A stretch of 32,011 nt of DNA from Clostridia bacterium (GTDB lineage Bacteria; Bacillota_A; Clostridia; Christensenellales; Aristaeellaceae): positions 1-32,011 of the forward strand of contig JAGBBE010000197.1 in assembly GCA_017938645.1 (NCBI GenBank). The letters are read 5' to 3'. A model generated the notes under the pieces. The model made no database searches. It worked only from the letters and a program-made list of their open reading frames with translations, and was not told the DNA's origin. Both the position numbers and the translations under genes were made by a program. This document shows positions 1 through 5,963 of this stretch, piece by piece (within the stretch, counting starts at the first letter, position 1; every line of letters begins with the position of its first letter).

Positions 1-1040
1 ATGCGCTTGTAGATGCAGGGGCCGCCGGTGAGGTCGATCATGTAGTGATAGAAGGTGAACGGTTTTCCTTCGCGGTGACGCTTGAGCATGAGCTCAGCCA
101 GCTTTTCATACTGTTCCATCACGATGGGCAGATCCTCCTGCGTAAGCTCGGAGGGATCCCCGGGCGCGCACACCACGGGCTCCATGCTCAGTTCCGTGAA
201 TCCCAGATCCAGCATCACTTCGATATCCTTGAGGAAGTCGGGATTGGCGTGGGTAAAGGTGCCGCGCATGTAGTATTCCTTGCCGCCGCGGGCTTCCACC
301 AGCTTCTGGAACTTGGGCACAATCTGCTCCCAGCTTCCGCGTCCGGCGTAGTCCACGCGATAGCGGTCGTGGATTTCCTTGCGTCCGTCGAGGCTGAGAA
401 CGACGTTGCTGCACTCGCGGTTGGCAAAGTCGATCACATCGTCGTCGATGAGCATGCCGTTGGTGGTGAGGGTAAAGCGGAAGTTCTTGCCCGCTTCCTT
501 TTCACGGCTGCGCGCATAGGCCACCAGCTGCTTGACCACGTCGAAGTTCATCAGCGGTTCGCCGCCGAAAAAGTCCACTTCGAGGTTGCGGCGCGTGCCG
601 GAGTGCTCAATCAGGAAATCCAGCGCCTGCTTGCCTACTTCAAAGCTCATCACAGCGCGGTCGCCGTGGTACTTGCCCTGGGAGGCAAAGCAGTAGGCGC
701 AGTTGAGGTTGCAGGTGTGCGCCACATGCAGGCACAGCGCCTTGACCACGCCGGAGGTACGGGCCTTGAGCTCGCCCGCCATGGGCTTGAAGGTATCGGG
801 CGCAAAGAGCTTGCCCATTTCCTTGAGCTGCCCCACCTGATCGATGCAGTCTTTGACCTCTTCAAGGGTCACATCCTCACGGCTGCCGAACTGCTCCATG
901 ATTTTTTCGATGATTTCTTCACGGCTGCAGTTTTCGTACATGCCGATGATCTCATAGGCGACCTCGTCCACGATATGCACGGAACCGGAATATACGTCCA
1001 GCACAATGCACAGACCGCCCAGTTTATAGCGATGAATCAT
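1..1040 (-). CDS. scfB: SCIFF radical SAM maturase (3' end missing)
   Basis: This is a radical SAM peptide maturase that should install thioether crosslinks in the SCIFF peptide encoded just upstream. About 346 residues are visible, and the C-terminus, where family members carry further Fe-S cluster cysteines (SPASM-like), lies beyond base 1. The radical SAM motif C110-x3-C-x2-C117 (CNLNCAYC) sits after a roughly 100-residue N-terminal part that fits the peptide-binding region of such maturases. FFGGEP and TTNG motifs of the SAM barrel follow. The start is ATG 1038-1040, with AAGGAG eight bases upstream. Adjacency to scfA is the strongest support for the assignment. A structured 258-bp spacer separates the two genes, which suggests that maturase expression is set below that of the peptide. 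A characterised relative is the Clostridium thermocellum maturase CteB. Confidence 0.93.
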   Translation of the reverse strand, partial: MIHRYKLGGLCIVLDVYSGSVHIVDEVAYEIIGMYENCSREEIIEKIMEQFGSREDVTLEEVKDCIDQVGQLKEMGKLFAPDTFKPMAGELKARTSGVVKALCLHVAHTCNLNCAYCFASQGKYHGDRAVMSFEVGKQALDFLIEHSGTRRNLEVDFFGGEPLMNFDVVKQLVAYARSREKEAGKNFRFTLTTNGMLIDDDVIDFANRECSNVVLSLDGRKEIHDRYRVDYAGRGSWEQIVPKFQKLVEARGGKEYYMRGTFTHANPDFLKDIEVMLDLGFTELSMEPVVCAPGDPSELTQEDLPIVMEQYEKLAELMLKRHREGKPFTFYHYMIDLTGGPCIYKR

Positions 1041-1110
1041 ATCCGTTGATCTCCTTCCAACAAAAACGCCGCCCAAAGGCGGCATTTCAAAATGTAGAAA
1101 GACCCCTGGG
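1041..1110 (-). terminator. hairpin plus U-tract just upstream of scfB
   Basis: On the minus strand a GCCGCC/GGCGGC stem (about 1069-1088) is followed directly by GTTTTTG and then by the scfB ribosome binding site. It looks like an intrinsic terminator or attenuator placed between scfA and scfB. Its core is a near copy of the hairpin at 1259-1280. Readthrough would be needed to express scfB, since no clear promoter is visible between the hairpin and the start codon. Confidence 0.6.
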
Positions 1111-1251
1111 GTGGGATCGGAGGGGCCGCAGCCCCTCTGATTTCCAATCGTATCTTCCGGCTTTGCCGGAAGGGCGGGGAGTTTCCGTGCCTGCACGGAA
1201 ACATTCCACCAGTATTGGCGAAAAAGATCGCCGCAGGCGAGCTTTTTGGAC
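1111..1251 (-). repeat. structured interspersed repeat, copy A
   Basis: A roughly 140-bp element is made of four consecutive hairpins: GAGGGGC/GCCCCTC (1120-1137), CTTCCGGC/GCCGGAAG (1154-1172), GTTTCCGTG/CACGGAAAC (1181-1202) and an AAAAAG...CTTTTT stem with an inner CGCC/GGCG helix (1221-1247). A second copy lies at 25084-25223. The two share the linkers and loops, while two of the stems differ by paired changes that keep base pairing. Both copies lie in the same orientation downstream of a minus-strand gene. No ORF explains it. It could be a REP/MITE-like dispersed element or a structured 3'-UTR RNA. Confidence 0.75.
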
Positions 1252-1258
1252 ACATAGA

Positions 1259-1280
1259 AATGCCGCCCAAAGGCGGCATT
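1259..1280 (-). terminator. hairpin downstream of scfA
   Basis: AATGCCGCC/GGCGGCATT forms a 9-bp stem with a four-base loop, 19 bp after the scfA stop on the minus strand, followed by TTCTATG. It probably ends or attenuates the short scfA transcript. The 19-base core recurs at 1070-1088, so repeat copy A is bracketed by two near-identical hairpins. Confidence 0.55.
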
Positions 1281-1298
1281 CAGGAACCGGGCTGAGAC

Positions 1299-1451
1299 TT
1301 ACTTGCTCTCCTTGGTGCTCTCGCACTTCTGGTTGGCGATGCCGCAGCTGGTCTTGCAAGCGGACTGGCAGGAAGTCTGGCACTCGCCGCAGCCACCGTT
1401 CTTGGCGCTCTCACACAGGTTACGGGTTTCCAGAGTCTTGATGGGCTTCAT
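1299..1451 (-). CDS. scfA: SCIFF peptide precursor (six-cysteines-in-forty-five type)
   Basis: This gene encodes a 50-residue precursor of a ribosomally made thioether peptide that is widespread in Clostridia. Its C-terminal half carries the diagnostic pattern CGEC-x3-C-x3-C-x3-C followed by a further Cys (C21, C24, C28, C32, C36, C43). The leader begins MKPIKTLETRN. An additional cysteine at position 13 gives seven in all, one more than the family name implies. The start ATG 1449-1451 has GGAGG nine bases upstream. The ORF is too short for many gene callers. A canonical promoter lies at 1493-1521 and a hairpin follows the stop. The gene sits between a two-component system and the maturase scfB. 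The biological role of mature SCIFF is not established. Confidence 0.93.
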   Translation of the reverse strand: MKPIKTLETRNLCESAKNGGCGECQTSCQSACKTSCGIANQKCESTKESK

Positions 1452-1492
1452 ATTCTTTGACCTCCAATGGGTTTATTGATGAAGTTCAATTA

Positions 1493-1521
1493 GTTATATC
1501 ACACGCACTCCAAAAAGTCAA
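1493..1521 (-). promoter_or_regulatory. scfA promoter
   Basis: On the minus strand TTGACT (1516-1521) is separated by 17 bp from TATAAC (1493-1498), which is preceded by the extended -10 dinucleotide TG. It lies between the histidine kinase stop and scfA, so scfA has its own transcription start. Confidence 0.7.
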
Positions 1522-1533
1522 TACAGCGGGTTT

Positions 1534-3003
1534 TCAGGACTGCGGAAATACAAAGGTGAACACCGTTCCCTCACCCACCCGGCTCTCCACCTGAATGTCC
1601 ACATTGTGTCTGCGGGCAATCTCACGCACGATGGCAAGTCCAAGGCCGGTGGAATCACGTCCCGGCTGGCGCGCGGCGCGGAAACGTTCGAAAATGTGCT
1701 TGAGTTCCTCCTTTTCAATGCCTTCGCCCTCGTCGGAGATCACAATCACAGGCGCATGATCGTCCAGACGGATCTGCACGTTCTTTCCGGCAGGCGTGAA
1801 CTTGACGGCATTATCCGCCACCGCCAGAAGCATCTGACGAAGCCTTGTATAGTCGCCTTCAAACCGGTACGACGCCTTGGGTTCCTCGCAGGTGAAGATG
1901 ACGCCCTTGTTTTCGCTCAGTGCCCGCGCACTCATGGCCACATCGCCCAAAAGATCGCACAGGTCAAAGGAGCTGTTTTCCAGCGTGAACTCGCTGTTCT
2001 GAAGACGGCTTAGCTCCAGCAGATCGCGGATCAGGCGCTGCAGCCAGCGGCTTTCACGGATCATCTGCTCGTAATAGGCGTCCTTCTCGTCGCTTGTCAC
2101 CAGGCCGTCGCGCAGCGCCTCCAAAGAGCCGCGGATCACCGTGACCGGCGTGCGCAGCTCGTGTGAAATGTTTGCAAACAGCTGCTTTTGCTGCTCATGG
2201 CGGCGCTCCTCCTGCGCTCGCGCCTCTTCAAGACGCTCGGCCAGCACGTCCATGGAGCCTGCCAGCGAACCGATCTCATCTTTTCTATCCATCAGGGTGC
2301 GCGTTTCGTATTTTCCGTCCGCCAGCTTGTGCGCCACCTGCTCCACTCGCGATATCGGACGGTTGAAGATCAGCGAAAACACGACCGACAGCAGGATGGA
2401 CAGGCCAAAGGAGATGATGATGCTGATGATGAGAACCGTTTCGCTCGGTACCTGTGCATAGCCCTGTTCACGCAGGGTGGATTCCAGCACAACCACGCAC
2501 AGCACCTGACTGTGCTCGTTCATTACCGGCATGGCGGCGGTCAGATGCAGCTGATCCTCCACCATGGCCTGAATGGCCGGCGTCTTGCCCATGAAGCCCA
2601 GCGCGATGGTCTGCTCCAGATAGGCGGGCAACAGCGGATTGGGCAATGTCTGCACCACGCCGCTGAAATAACCGGTGATATAGTGATTGGTGTCCACCAG
2701 ATAAACGTTGCAGTCCGTCAGAAGCTCCACCATGCTCAGATATGGCCCCAGCGTGTCCTCTCCCACGAGAAAGCGCGTTTCGTCCAGCGTGGCGTAGGCC
2801 GAGGGAGCTACCAGCTCCGACAGGTTCTGGGCAATCGCATGCGCATCACGCTGCATGGACTGGCTGTAATGGCTGATCATCTGCCTGCGCATAAGCGTGT
2901 TGTACGCAACGCTGAGCACAAGGGTAAAGATGAGCAAAAGCAGCACGAACAGCGCGGCCATGCGCAAAGCCAGCGGCACGCGTACCTTTCCGGGCTTTTT
3001 CAT
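1534..3003 (-). CDS. membrane sensor histidine kinase
   Basis: A 489-residue sensor kinase is partnered with the response regulator encoded immediately upstream; the genes overlap by 4 bp (ATGA). Order of parts: TM1 about residues 11-34, an extracytoplasmic sensing region to about 187, TM2 about 189-213, a HAMP linker, then a dimerisation/phosphoacceptor helix with ISHELRTP (His281). The HATPase domain has the N-box around Asn398, a DEGEG motif at about 424-428 and GLGLAIV at about 453-459. The ligand cannot be read from the sequence. It neighbours scfA on one side and, across the divergent promoter, the exported FMN-binding proteins on the other, so either may be a target. This is inference from position only. 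Confidence 0.93.
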   Translation of the reverse strand: MKKPGKVRVPLALRMAALFVLLLLIFTLVLSVAYNTLMRRQMISHYSQSMQRDAHAIAQNLSELVAPSAYATLDETRFLVGEDTLGPYLSMVELLTDCNVYLVDTNHYITGYFSGVVQTLPNPLLPAYLEQTIALGFMGKTPAIQAMVEDQLHLTAAMPVMNEHSQVLCVVVLESTLREQGYAQVPSETVLIISIIISFGLSILLSVVFSLIFNRPISRVEQVAHKLADGKYETRTLMDRKDEIGSLAGSMDVLAERLEEARAQEERRHEQQKQLFANISHELRTPVTVIRGSLEALRDGLVTSDEKDAYYEQMIRESRWLQRLIRDLLELSRLQNSEFTLENSSFDLCDLLGDVAMSARALSENKGVIFTCEEPKASYRFEGDYTRLRQMLLAVADNAVKFTPAGKNVQIRLDDHAPVIVISDEGEGIEKEELKHIFERFRAARQPGRDSTGLGLAIVREIARRHNVDIQVESRVGEGTVFTFVFPQS

Positions 3004-3686
3004 GGCAGATTCCTTTCAAACTTGTATCCTGTGCCCCACACGGTGGAAATGGAGAAAAAGGTGTGCGGATGGGCGTCCAGCTTCTGCCTGAGGCGCTTGA
3101 TGTGCGAGTCCACCGCCCGATAGCTGCCAATGTGCTCATAGCCCCAAACCAGCGTGAGCAGATTGTCACGGGTAAAGACACGTCCGGGCGCAGAAGCCAG
3201 CGTCCAGAGAAGCTCTACCTCCTTGCGGGTCAAATCGAGCTTGTGCCCCTCCAGCGTCACACTCAGAGACGGCAGGTGGATCATCAGCGTACCGATGACC
3301 AGCGTGTCCTCCGTGCCCTCCTGCTGCGGCAGGCGGCGAAGCACCGCACGCACACGCGCCATGACCTCTCCGGGCGAAAAAGGTTTGACCACATAATCAT
3401 CCGCGCCGATATCCAGGCCCAGAATGCGGTCGGCATCTTCGTCGCGGGCAGTAATCATGATGATGGGCACTTTGCTGACTTTGCGGATACGCCTGCACAC
3501 CTCCAGCCCGTCAATGCCCGGCAGCATGATATCCAGCAGAATCACCGTCGGGTCCGCCGCCTCAAACAGCGCAAGCGCTTCCTCGCCGGATTTTGCCGTC
3601 AGATACGGCCACCCCTCCGTTGTGATATACTTGGTCAGGATTTCGAGAATCTGCTCGTTGTCGTCTACAACCAGAATCGGTTTCAC
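3000..3686 (-). CDS. OmpR/PhoB-family response regulator
   Basis: This 228-residue DNA-binding regulator is the cognate partner of the histidine kinase downstream. The receiver domain has the acidic pair D8/D9, the phosphoacceptor D52 (LLDIMLPG) and the conserved K101 (VVKPF). The C-terminal winged-helix domain has the family features LTRKEVELL and a VDSHIKRLRQKL recognition region. The gene is the first of its transcription unit, behind a near-consensus promoter at 3725-3753. An inverted repeat at 3752-3770 overlaps the -35 and could be the site of an autoregulator or of another repressor. Confidence 0.94.
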   Translation of the reverse strand: MKPILVVDDNEQILEILTKYITTEGWPYLTAKSGEEALALFEAADPTVILLDIMLPGIDGLEVCRRIRKVSKVPIIMITARDEDADRILGLDIGADDYVVKPFSPGEVMARVRAVLRRLPQQEGTEDTLVIGTLMIHLPSLSVTLEGHKLDLTRKEVELLWTLASAPGRVFTRDNLLTLVWGYEHIGSYRAVDSHIKRLRQKLDAHPHTFFSISTVWGTGYKFERNLP

Positions 3687-3724
3687 GAGTCCCTCTCCTT
3701 TTTGGATGGATTTTCTATGGACTC

Positions 3725-3770
3725 ATTGTAGGGGTTCCGGCATGGAATGTCAAATCATTATCAATGATTT
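3725..3770 (-). promoter_or_regulatory. two-component system promoter with overlapping inverted repeat
   Basis: On the minus strand TTGACA (3748-3753) is separated by 17 bp from TACAAT (3725-3730), a near-perfect housekeeping promoter. An 8-bp inverted repeat, AAATCATT-ATC-AATGATTT (3752-3770), overlaps the -35. Its TGATAAT-like core on the minus strand vaguely recalls Fur-type boxes. The dyad also lies upstream of the divergent exported FMN-binding gene, so it could act on both sides. Confidence 0.7.
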
Positions 3771-3836
3771 TCAAAAAGCCACACTTTTGCCACAAATAAA
3801 CCGTAAGATCAGATTTGAAATCGGGAGGAAGGATAA

Positions 3837-4640
3837 ATGAAACGGTTCCTGGTACTCTGGATGCTTCTGATGCTTTTGTCCGGCGCGGCCTTTGCAGACG
3901 CTGAATATCCGGACGGCATCTACCGCGGTTTTTATTATGACGGCGGTATTGAACAGATCGCCATTCAGTTTGAACTCAAGGACGGTCTGTTTGACTCGAT
4001 CGTATACCGCGGCGTGAAGTACAAGGACGGCAACTACCTGAGCGAAGACGCCAGTGATGCGCAAAAGGCTACGCTCAAGCAGTACCGCCAGCTGGCCGAT
4101 TATCTGGTTGGCAAGGGCATTGACGCGATCGACGATCTGTACTTCCCCTACGACATTGTGGAAGACGTGGATGCCGTAACCACCGCCACCATTCCTTCAT
4201 CCAAACTGATTTCAGCTCTGTGGGACGGCCTCAACCGCCGCCCGTTCAAGCTGCTGGATACCAGCAAGCTGCCCATCGCCCCCGCTTATGCAGATGGCAT
4301 CTACCGTGGTTCCTACATGGAAGGCGGAGCGGAAGAGGTTGCAGTTGAGTTCTCGCTTCACAACGGCGTGTTTACCGATATTGTGTATCGCGCGCTGTCC
4401 TACAAAGGCGAGGATTATCTCTCGCCTGAGGCTCCCGAAGTTGTCAGGGCCATCACCGGGCAGTTTGAAGAGCTTCTGACACATCTGATCGGCAAGCCCG
4501 TATCCAGTGTCAACGATCTGTACCGGCCCGGCGAAATCGCCTCCGATGCAGACGCATTTTCCGGCGCGACCATCCGCGCTCCCAAGGTGATTTCCGCCAT
4601 CTGGGACGCGCTCAACCGTCACGCCTACCGAATTGAATGA
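3837..4640 (+). CDS. exported protein with two FMN-binding-type domains
   Basis: A 267-residue secreted protein has a signal peptide ending around residue 20 (LLSGAAFADA) and two tandem homologous domains (about 23-135 and 150-266). Each begins with an ADGIYRG/PDGIYRG-like strand and ends with a motif resembling the flavinylation consensus DxxS/TGAT: DAVTTAT in the first and DAFSGAT in the second. In the FMN_bind family the final Thr of this motif can receive FMN through a phosphoester bond made by ApbE. No ApbE is visible in this window. Extracytoplasmic electron transfer is therefore a reasonable inference, not a demonstrated role. The SD GGGAGGAAGG lies directly before ATG 3837. Two smaller exported relatives follow. 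Confidence 0.75.
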   Translation: MKRFLVLWMLLMLLSGAAFADAEYPDGIYRGFYYDGGIEQIAIQFELKDGLFDSIVYRGVKYKDGNYLSEDASDAQKATLKQYRQLADYLVGKGIDAIDDLYFPYDIVEDVDAVTTATIPSSKLISALWDGLNRRPFKLLDTSKLPIAPAYADGIYRGSYMEGGAEEVAVEFSLHNGVFTDIVYRALSYKGEDYLSPEAPEVVRAITGQFEELLTHLIGKPVSSVNDLYRPGEIASDADAFSGATIRAPKVISAIWDALNRHAYRIE

Positions 4641-4698
4641 TTCGCCGCAGCCAAACGAAGCGGCCTATCATAAAAAAAACTCAAAGGAGAACTGTACC

Positions 4699-5202
4699 AT
4701 GAAAAAGATCCTCGCTTCCGTTCTGGCTGCCCTGCTCGTTCTGACCATGATGGTCCCCGTTCTGGCTGAAGGCATCACCATGGGCCAGGTTGTGTTCGCT
4801 GCCCACGGCACCAAGTGCTTCGCCGTGATCACCGTTGCCATGGATGGCGACAAGATCGCTGCCGCCCTCATCGAAGAGTTCCAGCCCATGGATCCCGCTA
4901 CCTGCACCGTGGTTCCCAACGCTGAAGCCATCTTCGGCGCTCAGGAGAAGCTGCTGGCTTCCAAGCGTCTGAACAGCGAATCCTACTCCGCCAACATGTC
5001 CAAGGCCGGCTCCACCGTCGCTCTGATCGACAACTACGCCGCTCTGGAAGCTTTCGCCGCTGGCAAGACCATTGCCGAGCTGGAAGCTGAAGTCATCGGC
5101 AAGGAAGCCACCGCTGTGGTTGACGCCGTTGCCGGCTGCACTCTGGTTGACGCTCAGGGCTACCTGACCGGCATCATCGAGGCTGCCAAGGCTGCCAAGT
5201 AA
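4699..5202 (+). CDS. small exported FMN-binding-like protein
   Basis: This 167-residue protein starts at ATG 4699, preceded by AAAGGAG; an in-frame upstream extension to 4633 overlaps the previous gene and lacks a signal sequence. The signal peptide (MKKILASVLAALLVLTMMVP, cleaved after LAE or nearby) is followed by one small domain. The domain ends DAVAGCTLVDA, which resembles the FMN_bind end motif but has AGCT where SGAT is usual. Codon use is strongly biased (GCT, CTG, AAG, ATC, TCC, GGC) compared with neighbours, indicating very high expression. A strong intrinsic terminator follows. The exact function is unknown; flavin binding is inferred from the motif and from the two-domain neighbour. 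Confidence 0.7.
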   Translation: MKKILASVLAALLVLTMMVPVLAEGITMGQVVFAAHGTKCFAVITVAMDGDKIAAALIEEFQPMDPATCTVVPNAEAIFGAQEKLLASKRLNSESYSANMSKAGSTVALIDNYAALEAFAAGKTIAELEAEVIGKEATAVVDAVAGCTLVDAQGYLTGIIEAAKAAK

Positions 5203-5220
5203 TTTCCCTCTGCAAAAGAT

Positions 5221-5261
5221 ATGAAGGAATCCTTTGCAGGATTCCTTCATCTTTCTTTTTT
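5221..5261 (+). terminator. intrinsic terminator
   Basis: A perfect 12-bp stem, ATGAAGGAATCC (5221-5232) with GGATTCCTTCAT (5239-5250), is followed by CTTTCTTTTTT. It ends transcription after the first small exported protein gene. Confidence 0.93.
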
Positions 5262-5313
5262 ACCCAGTGGTTCCAATTTCTATTGTTACTGAAAGAAAAA
5301 GGAGATTATCAAC

Positions 5314-5796
5314 ATGAAGAAGATCATCGCTCTGGCTTTGGCCGCTCTGCTCGTTCTGTCCATGACCTCCGCCTTCGCCGCCACCGGCCTGGGCTCCGTG
5401 ACCACCGTTTCCGTGACCGCTCCCACCGCCGAGAAGGCTGGCTCCCTGACCGTGTACACCCATGTTTGCGCTCTGACCCTGGATGACGAAGGCAAGATCG
5501 TTGGCGTTGTTTTCGACGCGATCCAGTCCAAGGCTGCCACCGACGCTGACCTGTCCACCGAAACCCAGAGCAAGAACGAGCTGAAGGAAGCCTACAACAT
5601 GAAGGCCGCTTCCCCCATCGGCAAGGACTACTACGAGCAGATCGATGCCCTGGAAGCCTGGTGCATCGGCAAGACCGTGGAAGAAGTCCTGACCGGCGCT
5701 TCTGACGACGCTGACCTGAAGGCTGGCTGCACCATCGGCATCGCCGATCTGCTGGCTTCTCTCGAGGAAGCTGCTGCTGTTGCCGCTGCTCAGTAA
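5314..5796 (+). CDS. small exported FMN-binding-like protein, second copy type
   Basis: This 160-residue exported protein has a signal peptide of about 22 residues (MKKIIALALAALLVLSMTSA). The mature domain contains DDEGKIVGVVFD, a central KNELKEAYNMKAASPIGKD segment and a C-terminal DLKAGCTIGIADLL motif. The central segment resembles a family of exported clostridial proteins usually left as hypothetical. The DxxAGCT end motif matches that of the preceding gene, so the two form a pair even though the rest is divergent. Codon bias again suggests very high expression. AAGGAG lies nine bases before ATG 5314. A possible weak promoter, TTTACC with 16 bp to TATTGT (about 5260-5287), lies just after the upstream terminator. 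Transcription ends at the hairpin at 5821-5851. Confidence 0.7.
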   Translation: MKKIIALALAALLVLSMTSAFAATGLGSVTTVSVTAPTAEKAGSLTVYTHVCALTLDDEGKIVGVVFDAIQSKAATDADLSTETQSKNELKEAYNMKAASPIGKDYYEQIDALEAWCIGKTVEEVLTGASDDADLKAGCTIGIADLLASLEEAAAVAAAQ

Positions 5797-5820
5797 GCTG
5801 ATCGAAATGTAAACAACATC

Positions 5821-5865
5821 AGCGCCCATCCGGAATATCCGGATGGGCGCTTCCTTGTTGCTTTT
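5821..5865 (+). terminator. intrinsic terminator
   Basis: A 14-bp stem, AGCGCCCATCCGGA (5821-5834) with TCCGGATGGGCGCT (5838-5851), is followed by a T-rich stretch on the plus strand. Confidence 0.88.
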
Positions 5866-5883
5866 TGTTCTCTTCACACAACG

Positions 5884-5949
5884 GCACAGCAGCCTGCTGT
5901 GCACCTATGCATCAGCCCCGATACCGCCTCATTGGCAGTACCGGGGCTG
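5884..5949. terminator. pair of hairpins between convergent genes
   Basis: Two hairpins lie between the convergent genes: GCACAGCAG/CTGCTGTGC (about 5884-5902) and CAGCCCCG/CGGGGCTG (5913-5949), the latter with further inner pairing. Neither has a clean U-tract on the minus strand, where the large PG-binding gene ends at 5964. They may still act as its 3' end structure. Confidence 0.4.
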
Positions 5950-5963
5950 TGTTTCATTGGTTT

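Noticed and set aside
4633..4698. Upstream extension of the small exported protein to start at 4633
   Set aside because: It would overlap the preceding gene and bury the signal peptide. AAAGGAG lies correctly before ATG 4699.
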